A stretch of 41,538 nucleotides of DNA from SIAJ01 sp036266155 (lineage in GTDB: Bacteria > Planctomycetota > Planctomycetia > Gemmatales > Gemmataceae): positions 1-41,538 of the forward strand of contig DATANR010000242.1 of the NCBI GenBank assembly GCA_036266155.1, written 5' to 3'. The notes below the pieces were generated by a model. That model did no database searches. It worked only from the letters and a program-made list of their open reading frames with translations, and was not told where the DNA came from. Positions 8,390 to 17,242 of this stretch are shown piece after piece (position 1 is the stretch's first letter; every line of letters starts with the position of its first letter). A program made the position numbers and the translations under genes.

Positions 8390-9452
8390 GGCGAAGTCTC
8401 CGTCGCGGGAATCGAGTCAACAAATCCTCGGTGGCAGCAAGAACCTCGGTCACGGAAAGCTCACGCATGCAGCGATGGTCGAGCGGACACACACGCAATT
8501 GACATGGGCCGCACGGCACGTTCTTCTGCAGGTTGATGCCCTTGGCGTAGTAAGTTTCGGTCCACTCGATGAACGTGGGACCAAAGAGCGAGACGACTGG
8601 CACGTCGAAGGCTGCCGCGAAGTGCCGGGGGCCGCTATCGGTAGTGACGAACGCATCGAGCCGGCGAATGCATGCTTTCGTGAGGCCAATGGAAACGGGC
8701 TGATCGGCCAACGACATCGCTTGGGGACGATTCGCCATTCGAACAATTTCACGAGCCGTGACACGTTCATTCGGCCCGCAAACGACGAGAACAGCGCCGC
8801 CGCGACGATCAACAAGTTCCCGCGCCAGGGCCGCGAAATACTCGGTCGGCCACAGTTTTGCCGCACCAAAGGCGCCGCTGGAATTGAGGCCGACCATTTC
8901 GGGATGGCGGCCAAGTTGGAGTTCCGACCAAACGCGATCCGCAGCGGCCTCGTCGGCCGGTGAGGTCGCCAGCTCCATTCGATGGCCGGGGTCCGGCACT
9001 CCCAGTGGCGTGACCAATCGGTTATAGTCGTCTATCGTCGGACTCGGAATTCGTCGGCCGTGGGCATCGCGCACGGGTTGTAATTGCTCCGTCAGCAGCA
9101 GGCCGCGGCCATACCGGTCGAAGCCAATTCGTTTGCGACACCGGCCCAATGCAGCAACGGCGGCGGACCGGAACGAATTCGGGAAGAGGATGGCTGCATC
9201 GACACGTTCGCGACGCAAGCGTCGAATAACGCCGACCTCGCGATTTTCCTTCGACCCCTTCTTGTCGAAGCGGATCACGTCGTCGAACCACGGCGCCCCA
9301 TCGATCGTGTCGGCCACATACGAGCGGCACACCGCCAGCAGCCGGGCATCGGGAAAATGATTGCGCACCTCCCGAATCGCCGGCGTGGCCATGACCACGT
9401 CGCCGATCCAGTTCGGCAGAAAGAGTGCGATGGTGCGCATGCCGGCGGTCAC
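8379..9452 (-). CDS. waaF: ADP-heptose:LPS heptosyltransferase (GT9)
   Basis: A GT-B enzyme of family 9, the heptosyltransferase family that adds L-glycero-D-manno-heptose to Kdo2-lipid A or to the first heptose. The N-terminus MRTIALFLPNWIGDVVMATP is the family signature. The C-terminal donor site reads TTDSGPRHFAAAFDVPVVSLFGPT, and WTETYYA follows in the usual position. At about 355 aa it has normal length. The GTG at 9452 overlaps the hldE stop as GTGA; ATG 9440 would give the more usual N-terminus, so both starts remain open. Adjacent hldE makes the precursor of its donor. It resembles heptosyltransferase II more than I, but the distinction is moderate. Confidence 0.85.
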   Translation of the reverse strand: MTAGMRTIALFLPNWIGDVVMATPAIREVRNHFPDARLLAVCRSYVADTIDGAPWFDDVIRFDKKGSKENREVGVIRRLRRERVDAAILFPNSFRSAAVAALGRCRKRIGFDRYGRGLLLTEQLQPVRDAHGRRIPSPTIDDYNRLVTPLGVPDPGHRMELATSPADEAAADRVWSELQLGRHPEMVGLNSSGAFGAAKLWPTEYFAALARELVDRRGGAVLVVCGPNERVTAREIVRMANRPQAMSLADQPVSIGLTKACIRRLDAFVTTDSGPRHFAAAFDVPVVSLFGPTFIEWTETYYAKGINLQKNVPCGPCQLRVCPLDHRCMRELSVTEVLAATEDLLTRFPRRRLRHAG

Positions 9453-10939
9453 GCGACCCTCATCTGTTGAATCAACTTGGTCGTCGAATAGCCCTCGCGC
9501 AGGCCGGCGAGATGGACGCGGCCACCATATGATTCGACGAGGTCGGCACCCACCACTTGATCTCTACGGTAATCGGCGCCCTTGACCAATACATCAGGGC
9601 GGACCGCCTTGATCAATTCGATTGGCGTTGATTCGTCGAACAAAACCAAATAGTCCACGTCCCTGAGTGCCGCCAGGACCGCGGCCCGCGCGTCTTCTGA
9701 ATTCACAGGACGGCCCGTCCCCTTCAAACTGCGAACGCTGGCGTCCGTGTTCAATCCGACAACCAGACAATCCGCTTGTGCGCGTGCCTCGGTCAAGTAC
9801 TGTACGTGCCCCAAGTGCAAAATGTCGAAGCAGCCGTTGGTGAATGCAATCTTCTGGCCAAGTCGGCGACGGGCTTCCAGTTCAGCGACCAATCGCGGCA
9901 ACGCACGTATTTTGGTCGTAATCGCCAACGAGTCGGCCGGCGCCGGCGAATGGAAGAGGTCGTTGAGAATCTCTTCGCGCGTCACCGTGGCGACGCCGAT
10001 CTTCTCGACTTCGAGACCGCCGGCCACGTTGGCGAGTCGTATGGCGGACGGATAATCCGCGCCGGCCGCCAGGGCCAATCCGAGCACGCTCATCACCATG
10101 TCGCCGGCGCCGGTGATGTCGTAAACCTGCCGCGCGCGCGTCGGATAGATCGTTTCCGTCCTGTCCCGATGAGCGAGAGCCATGCCATCCTTGTCAAGCG
10201 TGACAATGCCGGCTTCCAGATCAAGATCGTCGCGAAGCTGTCGCGCTGTGGCGATCGCCTGCTCATTCGTGTCGACGGTCCGGCCCGTGGCGATTCCGGC
10301 TTCGAGCCGATTGGGAGTTATCGACGAGCAGCCGCGATATTTCTCGTAGCCGCGTCCACGAATGGGATCGGCGATCACGCGGATGCCGCGTTGCCGGGCG
10401 GCGTCCACAGTTGTGGCGAGGACGGCCGGCGTGCAGACGCCCTTGTCGTAATCGCTCACAAGCACCACGTCGGCCCGCTGGATTTCGCTCGCAATCGCTT
10501 CGCAAAGCCGGCTCTCGACTTCACCGCTGACCGGCTCGCGTGTTTCAAAATCGACGCGAAGCATCTGCTGTGGATGCTTGTGCTGGGCACGACCGATGTA
10601 GCGCTCCTTCACCGTCGTCGGCCGGCCGCCATCGGGCGTCACACCGCTGTTGTCGACGCGTAAATTGTCGAGGATTTCCCGCACGCGTTTGCCATCGCTG
10701 TCTGTGCCGACCACGCCGACCAGACTCACTTCGGCCTGCAGAGCACTGAGCATCGTGGCCACGCTGCTCGCGCCGCCGAGGCGTTCTTCGCGCTTGTCCG
10801 CACGCAGTAAGATCACCGGTGCTTCCTGACTGATCCGCTCCGCATCGCCCCAGACGTAGCGGTCCAGCATCACGTCGCCAACGACGAGGACGCGGGGCCG
10901 GCCAAGGTTCTGCACGAGTTCGATCAGGTCGCTGGTCAT
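9449..10939 (-). CDS. hldE: Bifunctional heptose-7-P kinase / heptose-1-P adenylyltransferase
   Basis: A 496-aa two-domain enzyme for ADP-heptose synthesis. The N-terminal ribokinase-type half carries the glycine-rich GGASSVATM and the catalytic ITGAGDMV motif near residues 271-280. The C-terminal nucleotidyltransferase half carries TNGCFDILHLGHV (HxGH) near 366-378. Both halves are intact, so one polypeptide should cover the kinase and adenylyltransferase steps. The isomerase, phosphatase and epimerase (GmhA, GmhB, HldD) are not in this window. ATG 10939 is chosen over an upstream frame extension because GGAGAA lies 3 bp before it and the conserved sequence starts at once. The gene begins 10 bp after the upstream stop. 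Confidence 0.93.
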   Translation of the reverse strand: MTSDLIELVQNLGRPRVLVVGDVMLDRYVWGDAERISQEAPVILLRADKREERLGGASSVATMLSALQAEVSLVGVVGTDSDGKRVREILDNLRVDNSGVTPDGGRPTTVKERYIGRAQHKHPQQMLRVDFETREPVSGEVESRLCEAIASEIQRADVVLVSDYDKGVCTPAVLATTVDAARQRGIRVIADPIRGRGYEKYRGCSSITPNRLEAGIATGRTVDTNEQAIATARQLRDDLDLEAGIVTLDKDGMALAHRDRTETIYPTRARQVYDITGAGDMVMSVLGLALAAGADYPSAIRLANVAGGLEVEKIGVATVTREEILNDLFHSPAPADSLAITTKIRALPRLVAELEARRRLGQKIAFTNGCFDILHLGHVQYLTEARAQADCLVVGLNTDASVRSLKGTGRPVNSEDARAAVLAALRDVDYLVLFDESTPIELIKAVRPDVLVKGADYRRDQVVGADLVESYGGRVHLAGLREGYSTTKLIQQMRVA

Positions 10940-10949
10940 CGGTTCTCCG
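10940..10949 (-). promoter_or_regulatory. Ribosome binding site fixing the hldE start
   Basis: The minus strand reads GGAGAACCG directly before ATG 10939. This purine-rich Shine-Dalgarno sequence sits in the 10-bp gap after the preceding stop and supports the internal Met over the longer frame. Confidence 0.6.
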
Positions 10950-11876
10950 CTACGCCAGGTGGGCAGCCACGGCCGCGTGGAGCAAGGGAATCTGAATCTC
11001 GTGATGGCCAATGATCTCGATCCCCTGCGCACTTGGCCGGCTGAGCACGTTCATCCGCGTTCGGTATTTGGCTTCCTTGTCCAGGTTCGCGGTCACTAGG
11101 CCAGAGAGATCGGCGCCAAAGTTTCGGGCCACGGCGATCGCCTTCAAGAACACCTCGGGCATCACCACGGCGCTGCCGATGTTCAGCCACAATCCTTCGG
11201 ACATCCCGTGAACCACCCGGCACAGGATGCGGAAGTCGGTCAGCGACGCTTCGCCCATGTCGGCACCCGAAACTTGCGGATGCATATGCACGATGTCGGT
11301 GCCGAGAGCTACGTGAATCGTACACGGAATCCCGGCTCGTCGTGCGGCACACACGAGGCTCGCGTCGGCATGTGGACAGCCGATGTCGTCAATGTACTGG
11401 CCCAGGGCGGCGCCGAGACCGATGCCGCGTTCGCGGCCTGTGCGTGCGGCGACGGCGAAGGCCTCGGCCGTCTCACGGGCCATGCCGAACTGGCCGCCGG
11501 GGAGCTGGGCGGCAACGTCCTCGCTCGTTTTGCCCGCGAGAGCTAGCTCAAAATCGTGGATCGCCGCCGAGCCGTTCATGGCCACGCACCCGATCACGGC
11601 GCGCTTGATCCAGTCGATCAGATACGGTGCGCAGCCGACTTTGATCACATGCCCGCCGATGGCTACGGCGACTGTGTGCTTGTCGCGCCGGCAACGCAAG
11701 ATGTGATCGCGGAGTTTGCGCAGCTCGACTGCGGCGAATTGGCGAGGCAGGGTGTCGATCCAGTCGCCGATGGCCGTCGACGGCGGCACGACTCGGCCGA
11801 GATCGCCGATGACGACCTTGCTGGGCCGACTGGCGAGCGGATACGTCTTCAGGCCGGTCAGGTCGAACGGTTCCAT
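10950..11876 (-). CDS. Deoxyhypusine-synthase-like protein in the LPS operon
   Basis: A 308-aa protein without a secure family assignment. It has conserved-looking segments: AIGGHVIKVGCAPYLIDWI, a Gly/Ala stretch MNGSAAIHDFELALAGKT, EGLWLNIGSAVVMPEVF and a C-terminal IQIPLLHAAVA. Their order and character remind me of deoxyhypusine/homospermidine synthase-type NAD-dependent proteins, but this is from memory of patterns only. There is no signal peptide or membrane helix, so it should be cytosolic. Its ATG overlaps the lpxK stop as TGATG and hldE follows 10 bp later, so it is made with lipid A and heptose enzymes. No eIF5A-like substrate is nearby, so true hypusine formation is unlikely. A role in envelope metabolism is inferred from position alone. 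Confidence 0.45.
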   Translation of the reverse strand: MEPFDLTGLKTYPLASRPSKVVIGDLGRVVPPSTAIGDWIDTLPRQFAAVELRKLRDHILRCRRDKHTVAVAIGGHVIKVGCAPYLIDWIKRAVIGCVAMNGSAAIHDFELALAGKTSEDVAAQLPGGQFGMARETAEAFAVAARTGRERGIGLGAALGQYIDDIGCPHADASLVCAARRAGIPCTIHVALGTDIVHMHPQVSGADMGEASLTDFRILCRVVHGMSEGLWLNIGSAVVMPEVFLKAIAVARNFGADLSGLVTANLDKEAKYRTRMNVLSRPSAQGIEIIGHHEIQIPLLHAAVAAHLA

Positions 11877-12940
11877 CAGGGCTCGGTTACCGTGGGGCGA
11901 GCAGCATTCAAAATCGCTCGGTTGAACACGTCCTTGCCATCCTCAAATTGTAAGCCGACGCGCACGGCCCAGAGCGGCCGGCTACTCAATTCCGTCAGGC
12001 GCAGCTTCACCCAGTCCTTCTGCGTGGTCGCGATCCACGCATCGGCCGGCAACTCGTTGGCCCAGCGGCGAAGGTCATCGACGTCGTCACGCGTGTACGG
12101 ATGATGATCCGCGAACGCTCGGAACGCCCGCACCTGCGCGCCCAAACTTGTCAACGTCTGGCGAAACGCCTCCGGGTTGCCGATTCCACAGAACGCTCCG
12201 AGCGTCATGCCCCGCAGCGACTCGATGGGCCGGGACGATTCGCCATTCAGCAACTTCAGCGGCGCGTGCACTGTGCGGCTTAACTCCATGCCCGGCACAA
12301 TCTTCCGAACGTCGGCGACGATCCGCTCGATATCTCCCGCAGCCACCGCGTCGCATCGGGTCAGCATCACGTGCCCGGCCTTTCGCAGGTTCTTCCGCGG
12401 TTCCCGCATGCCGCCGCGGGGGAGTAGGTAGCCGCTTGCCCATGGATCGGTGGCGTCGATCAGGACCACATCGAGATCGCGGGCCAGGCGGCGATGCTGG
12501 AAGCCGTCGTCGAGCACCAGCACCTCGCTCTCGGACTCCTCGATCGCGGTCGCGGCCAGGGCCACGCGATCGCGGCCCTGGTAGTGCGGCACGTCCGGCA
12601 GGTTCTCCTCAAGCACCATCGCCTCATCGTTCCGGCCCGCATCGACTCCGTAGCCACGGCTCAAGATCGCTACTTGAAAATCGTGTTCGCGAAGCAAGCG
12701 AGCGACATATTCCACGCATGGTGTCTTACCTGTGCCGCCCACCGTCAGGTTCCCGATGCTGATGACCGGCACGCCGACGCGATGTACGTCGCGACCGCGG
12801 TCGAAACCTCGATTCCGCCACCAAACGCCAACCGCGTAAGGCCCGCGGGCAATCCACAGCAGCCGGCGCAGAACAAAGGCCGCTGGGTCGCGGGCCGTAC
12901 CGCGAACCACGGCCCGCCAGCGTTCGGGGGACAAGTTCAC
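11876..12940 (-). CDS. lpxK: Tetraacyldisaccharide 4'-kinase
   Basis: A 354-aa LpxK, the inner-membrane kinase that phosphorylates the 4' position of the lipid A disaccharide. Visible parts are a membrane-proximal N-terminus (RRLLWIARGPYAVGVWW), the P-loop TVGGTGKT at residues 66-73, SRGYG at 94-98 and the second signature DDGFQH at 144-149. Length is near the usual 320-350 aa. The start is GTG 12940 (MNLSPERW). It is the first gene of an eight-gene minus-strand envelope operon, preceded by a 354-bp gap that must hold the promoter, and it overlaps the next gene as TGATG. Confidence 0.92.
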   Translation of the reverse strand: MNLSPERWRAVVRGTARDPAAFVLRRLLWIARGPYAVGVWWRNRGFDRGRDVHRVGVPVISIGNLTVGGTGKTPCVEYVARLLREHDFQVAILSRGYGVDAGRNDEAMVLEENLPDVPHYQGRDRVALAATAIEESESEVLVLDDGFQHRRLARDLDVVLIDATDPWASGYLLPRGGMREPRKNLRKAGHVMLTRCDAVAAGDIERIVADVRKIVPGMELSRTVHAPLKLLNGESSRPIESLRGMTLGAFCGIGNPEAFRQTLTSLGAQVRAFRAFADHHPYTRDDVDDLRRWANELPADAWIATTQKDWVKLRLTELSSRPLWAVRVGLQFEDGKDVFNRAILNAARPTVTEP

Positions 12941-13294
12941 GCGGCCTCCGGGCGGGCGGCGGAGTTTAGCCGGGAACTTGTAACGGGGTCAATCGGAACT
13001 GCCGTTTCGTTCAAAAACACACACACCCCAGAAACGCAATTTGAGGCCGGGCGCGAAACAATTGGTTTGACGCAAGATATTATCAATGAGAACTTTATGG
13101 AAGAAAAGCTCACAAGGACTCGTGAACCGCGCCGTAAGCCGTCGCTAGCCACCGGAAACGCAATGACTTCCATCGGCTGTTCAGGCCAAACGCTGGTCAT
13201 GCAGTTGCATTATTCGTTTCATTGAACGCCAAGCGACATATCTTGTGACCCACTGTCCCGTTATAACAAGACAACTCTCCTGGAGTTCCTCGCC
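12941..13294. other. 354-bp divergent intergenic region
   Basis: This gap separates the LPS operon (leftward) from the acyltransferase fusion (rightward) and should hold both promoters. I see no credible ORF: the frames crossing it lack family patterns. It contains a CA-rich run near 13016-13028, an A/T-richer segment at 13074-13110 and the short inverted repeat ATGCAGTTGCAT at 13199-13210. A TATAAC hexamer at 13262-13267 could be a rightward -10, but no good -35 is spaced correctly. Confidence 0.6.
13074..13102 (-). promoter_or_regulatory. Candidate promoter of the LPS operon
   Basis: On the minus strand TTCCAT (13102-13097) and TATCTT (13079-13074) are separated by 17 bp, giving a weak sigma-70-like match about 130 bp before the lpxK start. 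It lies in the most A/T-rich part of the gap. Consensus sequences for this lineage are uncertain. Confidence 0.25.
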
Positions 13295-15619
13295 GTGCCT
13301 CTCGCCCTGGTCAACGATGCAACGGGATTCGACTGGCTCGACCTTATCATTCTAATGGGGCTGCTCGTCGTCGTCATGTCATTGGTGCTTAGTTTTCCGA
13401 CACTCATGCTGCGGCCGTTCTTCTGGATCATCACACGAACGATCTACCGTATCCGCGTCTACGGTCCGGAAAACGTGCCGGCGAGCGGGCCGGTCTTATT
13501 GCTTTGCAATCACGTCACCTTCATCGATTGGCTGCTCATCTGGTACGGCAGCCCCCGGCGCATGCGTTTCGTCGCGTGGACCGGGTGGACGCGGAAGCCG
13601 CTCTTTCGCTGGTTCCTGCGTAACACGGACTCGATCATGATCGACGGGGCCGGCGGTCCGAAGCAACTTGTGCGCTCATTGCAACTGGTGACGGCCGCCC
13701 TGGACGCGGGCCAAGCGATCTGCTTATTTCCCGAAGGAACCATGTCGCGGGCCGGCGGCGTCATGCTGCCGTTCCGCCGCGGGTTCGAGCGCGTACTCGC
13801 ATCCACAAAACAGCCGGTGCCCGTAATCCCAGTTTGCCTGACACAGCTCTGGGGCAGCATCTTCAGTTATTCGGGGGGTCGAGTGCTGTGGAAGTGGCCG
13901 CAGCGCATCCCATATCGCGTGTCGGTCGCATTCGGCAAGCCGTTGCCGTCGACCGTAACCGCCCCCGAGGTCCGCCACAAAATCCAGGAACTTTACGCTG
14001 ATACGTTAACAAGCGAAAGCGAAAACTTACGGCCAGTTCATCGGCAATTCGTACGCGTCGCGGCCCGCTTTACGATCATGTTTCGCAGTTGCTGGATCGA
14101 CGTGTCGACCGGCAAGGCGCGCGAATTGAATTACGCGAAAGCGCTCGTCGGCAGTATTTGCATGACACGCTGGCTCTCGGCGCGCATCGGCTCGGAGAAA
14201 AACGTCGGTGTCTGGCTGCCGACGAGCGTCGGCGGTGCGCTCGCTAATATCGCGCTCAACTTCCTCGGGCGGACGACGGTCAACTTAAATTACACGTCGG
14301 GCATCGATTCGGTCCGCTCCGCGGTGAAGCAAACCGGGTTGCGAACGGTCGTCACCGCCCAGCGATTTCGCGCGCGCATGCCCCTCGACCTGGAGGGCAT
14401 CGAGGTGATTTATCTGGAAGACGCGCTTGCCGGCATTACGAAGTGGCAACGCATCCGTTCGCTCCTGGCCGTCGTGCTACTTCCAGGGTGGTTCATCGAG
14501 CGCGTTATTCTTGGACTCGGTAAGCACAAGCTCGACGACGTGGCGACCATCATCTTTTCGAGCGGCAGCACCGGCGAGCCAAAGGGTGTGCCACTGACGT
14601 ACCGCAACATCTCCAGCAACACAGCTTCGGCCGCCGACCATATTGCGCTGTTCCCGAATGATCGCTTGCTGGGGGCATTGCCGTTCTTTCATAGCTTTGG
14701 CTATTCGCTGATCCTCTGGCTGCCACTGCAAATCGGCGCGTCGGTCGTGCTCTTTCCGGACCCGCGACAAGCCAAGGAAGTCGGCGAACTGTGCCGCGTC
14801 CATCGGTGCACGGGTCTGCTGAGCACCGCGACGTTTTTGCGCTTCTATCTGCGACGCTGCGAGCCCGAGGACTTTCGCACGTTCCGCATCATTGTCTGCG
14901 GGGCTGAGAAGCTCCCGCCGGCACTCGCGCAAGAGTTCCACCAGAAGTTTGGCGTATTACCGATGGAAGGTTACGGTTGCACCGAACTCGCGCCAGCGGT
15001 GGCGTTCAATGTCGCCGACATCGAGTATGACGGGATCAAGCAGATTCGCAACAAGATCGGGACTGTCGGCCATCCGATCCCGGGTGTCGTGTGCCGGATT
15101 GTCGACCCGGATACGAATCAACCATTGCCAATCGGCAGCGAAGGGATGATCCAGGCCAAAGGCCCGAACCTGATGCCCGGCTATCTTGGCCGGCCTGACC
15201 TGACCGCGAAAGCGATCGTCGACGGTTGGTACATCACCGGCGACATGGGCCGCATGGATGAGGACGGTTTCATTACGATCACGGGTCGGTTGTCGCGCTT
15301 CGCCAAGATTGCCGGCGAAATGGTGCCGCTCGAAAAGCTCGAAGAGGACATGCACGCGGTCATTGGGACCGCCGACCAGGTGTTGGCCGTCACCTCGATT
15401 GCCGACGAAAAGCGAGGCGAACGGTTGATCGTGTTGCACTTACCGACGCTCACGATGCCGAAGCGCGAGATTTCTCAGAAGCTTGGTGAACGGGGTCTGC
15501 CGAATCTGTGGGTGCCGAGCGAACGCGATTACCATGAAGTTAAAGAATTGCCCATACTCGGGACGGGAAAGCTCGATTTGAAACGCGTCAAGGAATTGGC
15601 AGCGGAGATTGCGCGCTGA
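13295..15619 (+). CDS. Aas-like acyltransferase / acyl-activating enzyme fusion
   Basis: A 774-aa fusion. After an N-terminal membrane helix (about residues 17-45) comes a PlsC-type 1-acylglycerol-3-phosphate acyltransferase with NHVTFID (catalytic His73 and Asp78) and the glycerol-phosphate-binding FPEG near 148. From about residue 255 follows an AMP-forming ligase: P-loop SSGSTGEPKG near 421-430, GYGCTELAP near 558, TGDMGRMDEDG near 647, and the C-terminal catalytic Lys in GTGKLDLK near 757. This is the order in E. coli Aas, which reacylates lysophospholipids using acyl-ACP it makes itself. A major-facilitator flippase domain found in some relatives is absent. The start is GTG 13295 with CTGGAG upstream. 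The gene is followed by an 18-bp palindrome. Confidence 0.82.
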   Translation: MPLALVNDATGFDWLDLIILMGLLVVVMSLVLSFPTLMLRPFFWIITRTIYRIRVYGPENVPASGPVLLLCNHVTFIDWLLIWYGSPRRMRFVAWTGWTRKPLFRWFLRNTDSIMIDGAGGPKQLVRSLQLVTAALDAGQAICLFPEGTMSRAGGVMLPFRRGFERVLASTKQPVPVIPVCLTQLWGSIFSYSGGRVLWKWPQRIPYRVSVAFGKPLPSTVTAPEVRHKIQELYADTLTSESENLRPVHRQFVRVAARFTIMFRSCWIDVSTGKARELNYAKALVGSICMTRWLSARIGSEKNVGVWLPTSVGGALANIALNFLGRTTVNLNYTSGIDSVRSAVKQTGLRTVVTAQRFRARMPLDLEGIEVIYLEDALAGITKWQRIRSLLAVVLLPGWFIERVILGLGKHKLDDVATIIFSSGSTGEPKGVPLTYRNISSNTASAADHIALFPNDRLLGALPFFHSFGYSLILWLPLQIGASVVLFPDPRQAKEVGELCRVHRCTGLLSTATFLRFYLRRCEPEDFRTFRIIVCGAEKLPPALAQEFHQKFGVLPMEGYGCTELAPAVAFNVADIEYDGIKQIRNKIGTVGHPIPGVVCRIVDPDTNQPLPIGSEGMIQAKGPNLMPGYLGRPDLTAKAIVDGWYITGDMGRMDEDGFITITGRLSRFAKIAGEMVPLEKLEEDMHAVIGTADQVLAVTSIADEKRGERLIVLHLPTLTMPKREISQKLGERGLPNLWVPSERDYHEVKELPILGTGKLDLKRVKELAAEIAR

Positions 15620-15620
15620 C

Positions 15621-15666
15621 TCGCCGCTTGCGGCGTAGCGCGCACGCACTACGCCGCAAGCGGCGA
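15621..15666. terminator. 18-bp perfect hairpin between convergent genes
   Basis: The arms 15621-15638 and 15649-15666 are exact reverse complements around a 10-nt loop. The hairpin fills nearly the whole 48-bp space between the stop codons of the acyltransferase fusion and pgi, so it could serve both strands. There is no U-run. The left arm plus two bases recurs exactly after apgM, which marks this as a repeated palindrome rather than a one-off terminator. Confidence 0.65.
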
Positions 15667-15667
15667 C

Positions 15668-17143
15668 TCACGGTGTCGACTTCGATGACTCTTTCAAGAT
15701 CCGCGTCATGTTGTTCTTGTACGCTTCAACTCCCGGTTGGCCGTAGGGATTCACGCCAAGCAATCTTCCTTCGACGACGGTTGCCAACATCAACATTTGC
15801 ATGACCTGGCCCAGCACATGCTCGGACAGCGCTGGCAGTGTGAGGTCGGTCGTAGGCCGCGCGGCCTCGGCATATGCTTGGCTTGTCCCCTGATGAGCGG
15901 CCCGCAGGACCTCGGGAAGCGTTCGACGAGAGAATTTGTTCAGGTCATCCTCATTGCGGTCGGCCATGCCGATCTGGATCGGGGCCTGGCGCGTTCCCTT
16001 CACGACCACATTGTTGATGAGCTTATCGCGCGTTCCTTCCTGATGCTGTTGGCCGCGCGAGTGCAAGTCACGCGTGTAGACCGACGTGATCGGCGTCGGG
16101 CCGATGCCTTGTTTGCCAAGCGATTCGGAGAGGAGTTGGTCGTACCACCAGCCGAGCGCTTCCAGCTTCTTCGACCAGACGGCCATGATGCGTGTGTCCT
16201 TGCCGTGCTCCGTCGCCATCAGATGATTGACGGCCGCGTATTGGAGCACCGGGTTGCGTTCGAATGGTTCGCTGAGAAAGCGCTGCGTCATCGTCGACGC
16301 GCCCAGCAACAGGGCGAGCACATCGAGGCCGACAACAGCCGCGGGCAACAAGCCGACGGCGGTGAAGACGGAGAAGCGGCCGCCGACGCCGTCAGGGATC
16401 GTGAGGATGTCCGGTTCCTTGAAGCCGTCCTTGATGCACAACTCGCGAAGCTTGCCATTCGGACCCGTGATCGGCGCGACGTGGCTCAGGATGGCCTCAG
16501 GCCCATGTCCATAGTAGCGAGTGAGTTCGTTCCGAATCACGCGATAAGCGGCCGCAGTTTCAATCGTGCCGCCCGACTTGCTAATGACGACCGCGCCCCA
16601 GCGTTCTTCCTTCAAATTGGGGTCGACGCATGTGTTTTCGAAGAGGTCCATCAATTCCTGGAGCGCGTCGTTGTCGACGTTATTGCCTTCAAAGTAGAGA
16701 CGCGGCCGACCCATACGCATGCGGTCTGGCATCTCGTTGTGCAATGTCGGGCAGAGCGCATCGAACAATGCGCGAGCGCCGAGGTACGAGCCGCCGATGC
16801 CGAGTACGACGACGCGATCGACTTCTTCCTTTAGCTTTTTAGCCGCAGCCAAGATGCGCCCGACCTCGCTTACCTCGCCGCGTTTGCGATACGTTTCCAG
16901 GTATTTGGTCGGCAGGTCAATGAAACCGCTGTCGAGCGGCAACAATTTCGTCGGCGGGTTCGACATCGAGCGCTCGGACGCGACTTGCTGCCGAACCTGC
17001 ATCATCTGCTGCTTGACGGCTTCGAGCCGCTCCGGACGCAGCAGGTGCTTCGCCTGCAGTTCAGCAAGCGGCGACCAGGCGTCGGCATGCGGCAACAAGG
17101 CGCCGGCGTAGTTGAACTCGATGGCTTCGTCCGGCAATTGCAT
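15668..17143 (-). CDS. pgi: Glucose-6-phosphate isomerase
   Basis: A 491-aa phosphoglucose isomerase interconverting glucose-6-P and fructose-6-P in the cytosol. The sugar-phosphate-binding SIS motifs are VVLGIGGSYLGARAL and VVISKSGGTIETAAA. The catalytic regions are LLSESLGKQGIG and SVYTRDLHSRGQQHQEG, followed by the C-terminal Lys in GVEAYKNNM. It fits the bacterial short form. The frame runs back to a TTG at 17188, but ATG 17143 (MQLPDEAIEF) is the more natural start. It diverges from apgM, so two glycolytic genes share a short promoter region of about 100 bp. Confidence 0.92.
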   Translation of the reverse strand: MQLPDEAIEFNYAGALLPHADAWSPLAELQAKHLLRPERLEAVKQQMMQVRQQVASERSMSNPPTKLLPLDSGFIDLPTKYLETYRKRGEVSEVGRILAAAKKLKEEVDRVVVLGIGGSYLGARALFDALCPTLHNEMPDRMRMGRPRLYFEGNNVDNDALQELMDLFENTCVDPNLKEERWGAVVISKSGGTIETAAAYRVIRNELTRYYGHGPEAILSHVAPITGPNGKLRELCIKDGFKEPDILTIPDGVGGRFSVFTAVGLLPAAVVGLDVLALLLGASTMTQRFLSEPFERNPVLQYAAVNHLMATEHGKDTRIMAVWSKKLEALGWWYDQLLSESLGKQGIGPTPITSVYTRDLHSRGQQHQEGTRDKLINNVVVKGTRQAPIQIGMADRNEDDLNKFSRRTLPEVLRAAHQGTSQAYAEAARPTTDLTLPALSEHVLGQVMQMLMLATVVEGRLLGVNPYGQPGVEAYKNNMTRILKESSKSTP

Positions 17144-17242
17144 GGCAAACTTCAAGGGACCGCGTGTCAGGTGGGCACCACGCCGCAAACCTGAATGTTG
17201 ACCTTACTTTACGTCACGTTTTCAGGACCGTAAAACTTCAAC

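Noticed and set aside
10950..11876. True deoxyhypusine synthase acting on a translation factor
   Set aside because: The similarity is loose, no eIF5A-like gene is present, and the context is LPS synthesis.
12937..13200. An 87-codon minus-strand frame in the gap before lpxK
   Set aside because: No family-like sequence; the region fits a promoter better.
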